From Alnus glutinosa (Eukaryota; Streptophyta; Magnoliopsida; Fagales; Betulaceae), in assembly GCF_958979055.1 (NCBI RefSeq), contig NC_084887.1, positions 34,140,620 through 34,204,619 on the forward strand: a stretch of DNA of 64,000 nucleotides. The letters are read 5' to 3'. Both the position numbers and the translations under genes were made by a program. Positions 63,524 to 64,000 of this stretch are shown here, in pieces. The notes under the pieces were generated by a model. That model was not told the origin of the DNA, made no database searches, and was given only the letters and a program-made list of their open reading frames with translations. Numbering within the stretch: position 1 is the stretch's first letter; the number at the start of each line of letters is the position of its first letter.

Positions 63524-64000
63524 ATTAAGAACATATGGGTGAATTAATGTGATCGAGTAACTTCTGAGTCTCCGATCCATCTAGAATCAGTTACTTCCAC
63601 GTACGGGACCATATCCTCAACCCTTGAGCATTGAGATGTAGGTGAAAATGCAAAGATAAAAAGGAACAAATTAAGGGAGACATTTAGATATATATATATA
63701 TATATGGTCATGATCAAGTTGACTCGAACGAGCGAGACGAAATGGCTGAGGCTGAAGTATGAACATTTGATATGAGAGAGCAGATTGCCAAAACTGTAAT
63801 GTTGCTTTCACAGCATTTCAAACATGCATGTGAAGCATTTTTATTGCTAGCTTGTTTTAAATATTAAATTTGTGGAAGCAACCAAAACTGCTTTGGCAAT
63901 ATCATTTCTCCATAAAACCTCGCTTTTTAAATAATAATAATAATAATAACTAAAACAAATTAATTGCTCTCGACTTGGCTTGATGATCAGGAGTAGTGCA

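Overview
The window is nuclear DNA of a flowering plant, most likely a woody eudicot. Genes are split by GT-AG introns, intergenic DNA is AT-rich, and transposable elements are dense. Proteins match plant-only families (chloroplast cystathionine gamma-synthase, PHO1, SPX4, p24 delta). All gene models below were built by hand from splice sites and family resemblance recalled from memory; no search was run and no species is claimed.

Genes, left to right: a PME31-like pectinesterase (minus, first three exons only); a divergent At5g39570/At3g29075-like low-complexity protein (plus); a p24 delta cargo receptor (minus); a PHO1-family phosphate exporter (plus, 13 exons); an SPX4-like phosphate-signalling protein (minus); cystathionine gamma-synthase CGS1 (minus, 11 exons, with the MTO1 arrest peptide and one GC-AG intron); a shortened CHUP1-like fragment (plus); and a decayed RH27/RH51-type DEAD-box helicase pseudogene (plus). 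PHO1 and SPX4 are convergent, 556 bp apart, and both belong to phosphate sensing or transport.

Mobile DNA fills much of the rest. 10.5-15.5 kb is a complete but disabled Ty1/copia element with 307-bp LTRs, TA..TA termini and a GGGTT target duplication. Further insertions with readable target duplications are two 5'-truncated LINEs (9.25-9.76 and 52.19-52.62 kb), a LINE 3' scrap (45.63 kb), an Au-like SINE (45.83-46.06 kb), a short SINE (53.7 kb), a 970-bp solo LTR (17.53-18.50 kb), a 212-bp poly(A) retroposon (16.39 kb), a hAT-like element (55.63-56.39 kb) and two copies of a TTA-flanked TIR element (49.21 and 58.79 kb), one of which carries a GC-rich minisatellite. There are three roughly 440-bp fold-back elements with arms near 150 bp, plus several smaller hairpins. 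From 34 kb onward no intact gene was found apart from the CHUP1-like fragment.

The most interesting stretch is the PHO1 5' region (16.3-18.9 kb). The promoter, leader and first codons are tandemly duplicated. Copy A ends in a truncated 11-codon start of PHO1 and carries a private retroposon. Copy B leads into the real gene but has a solo LTR between its TATA box and the ATG.
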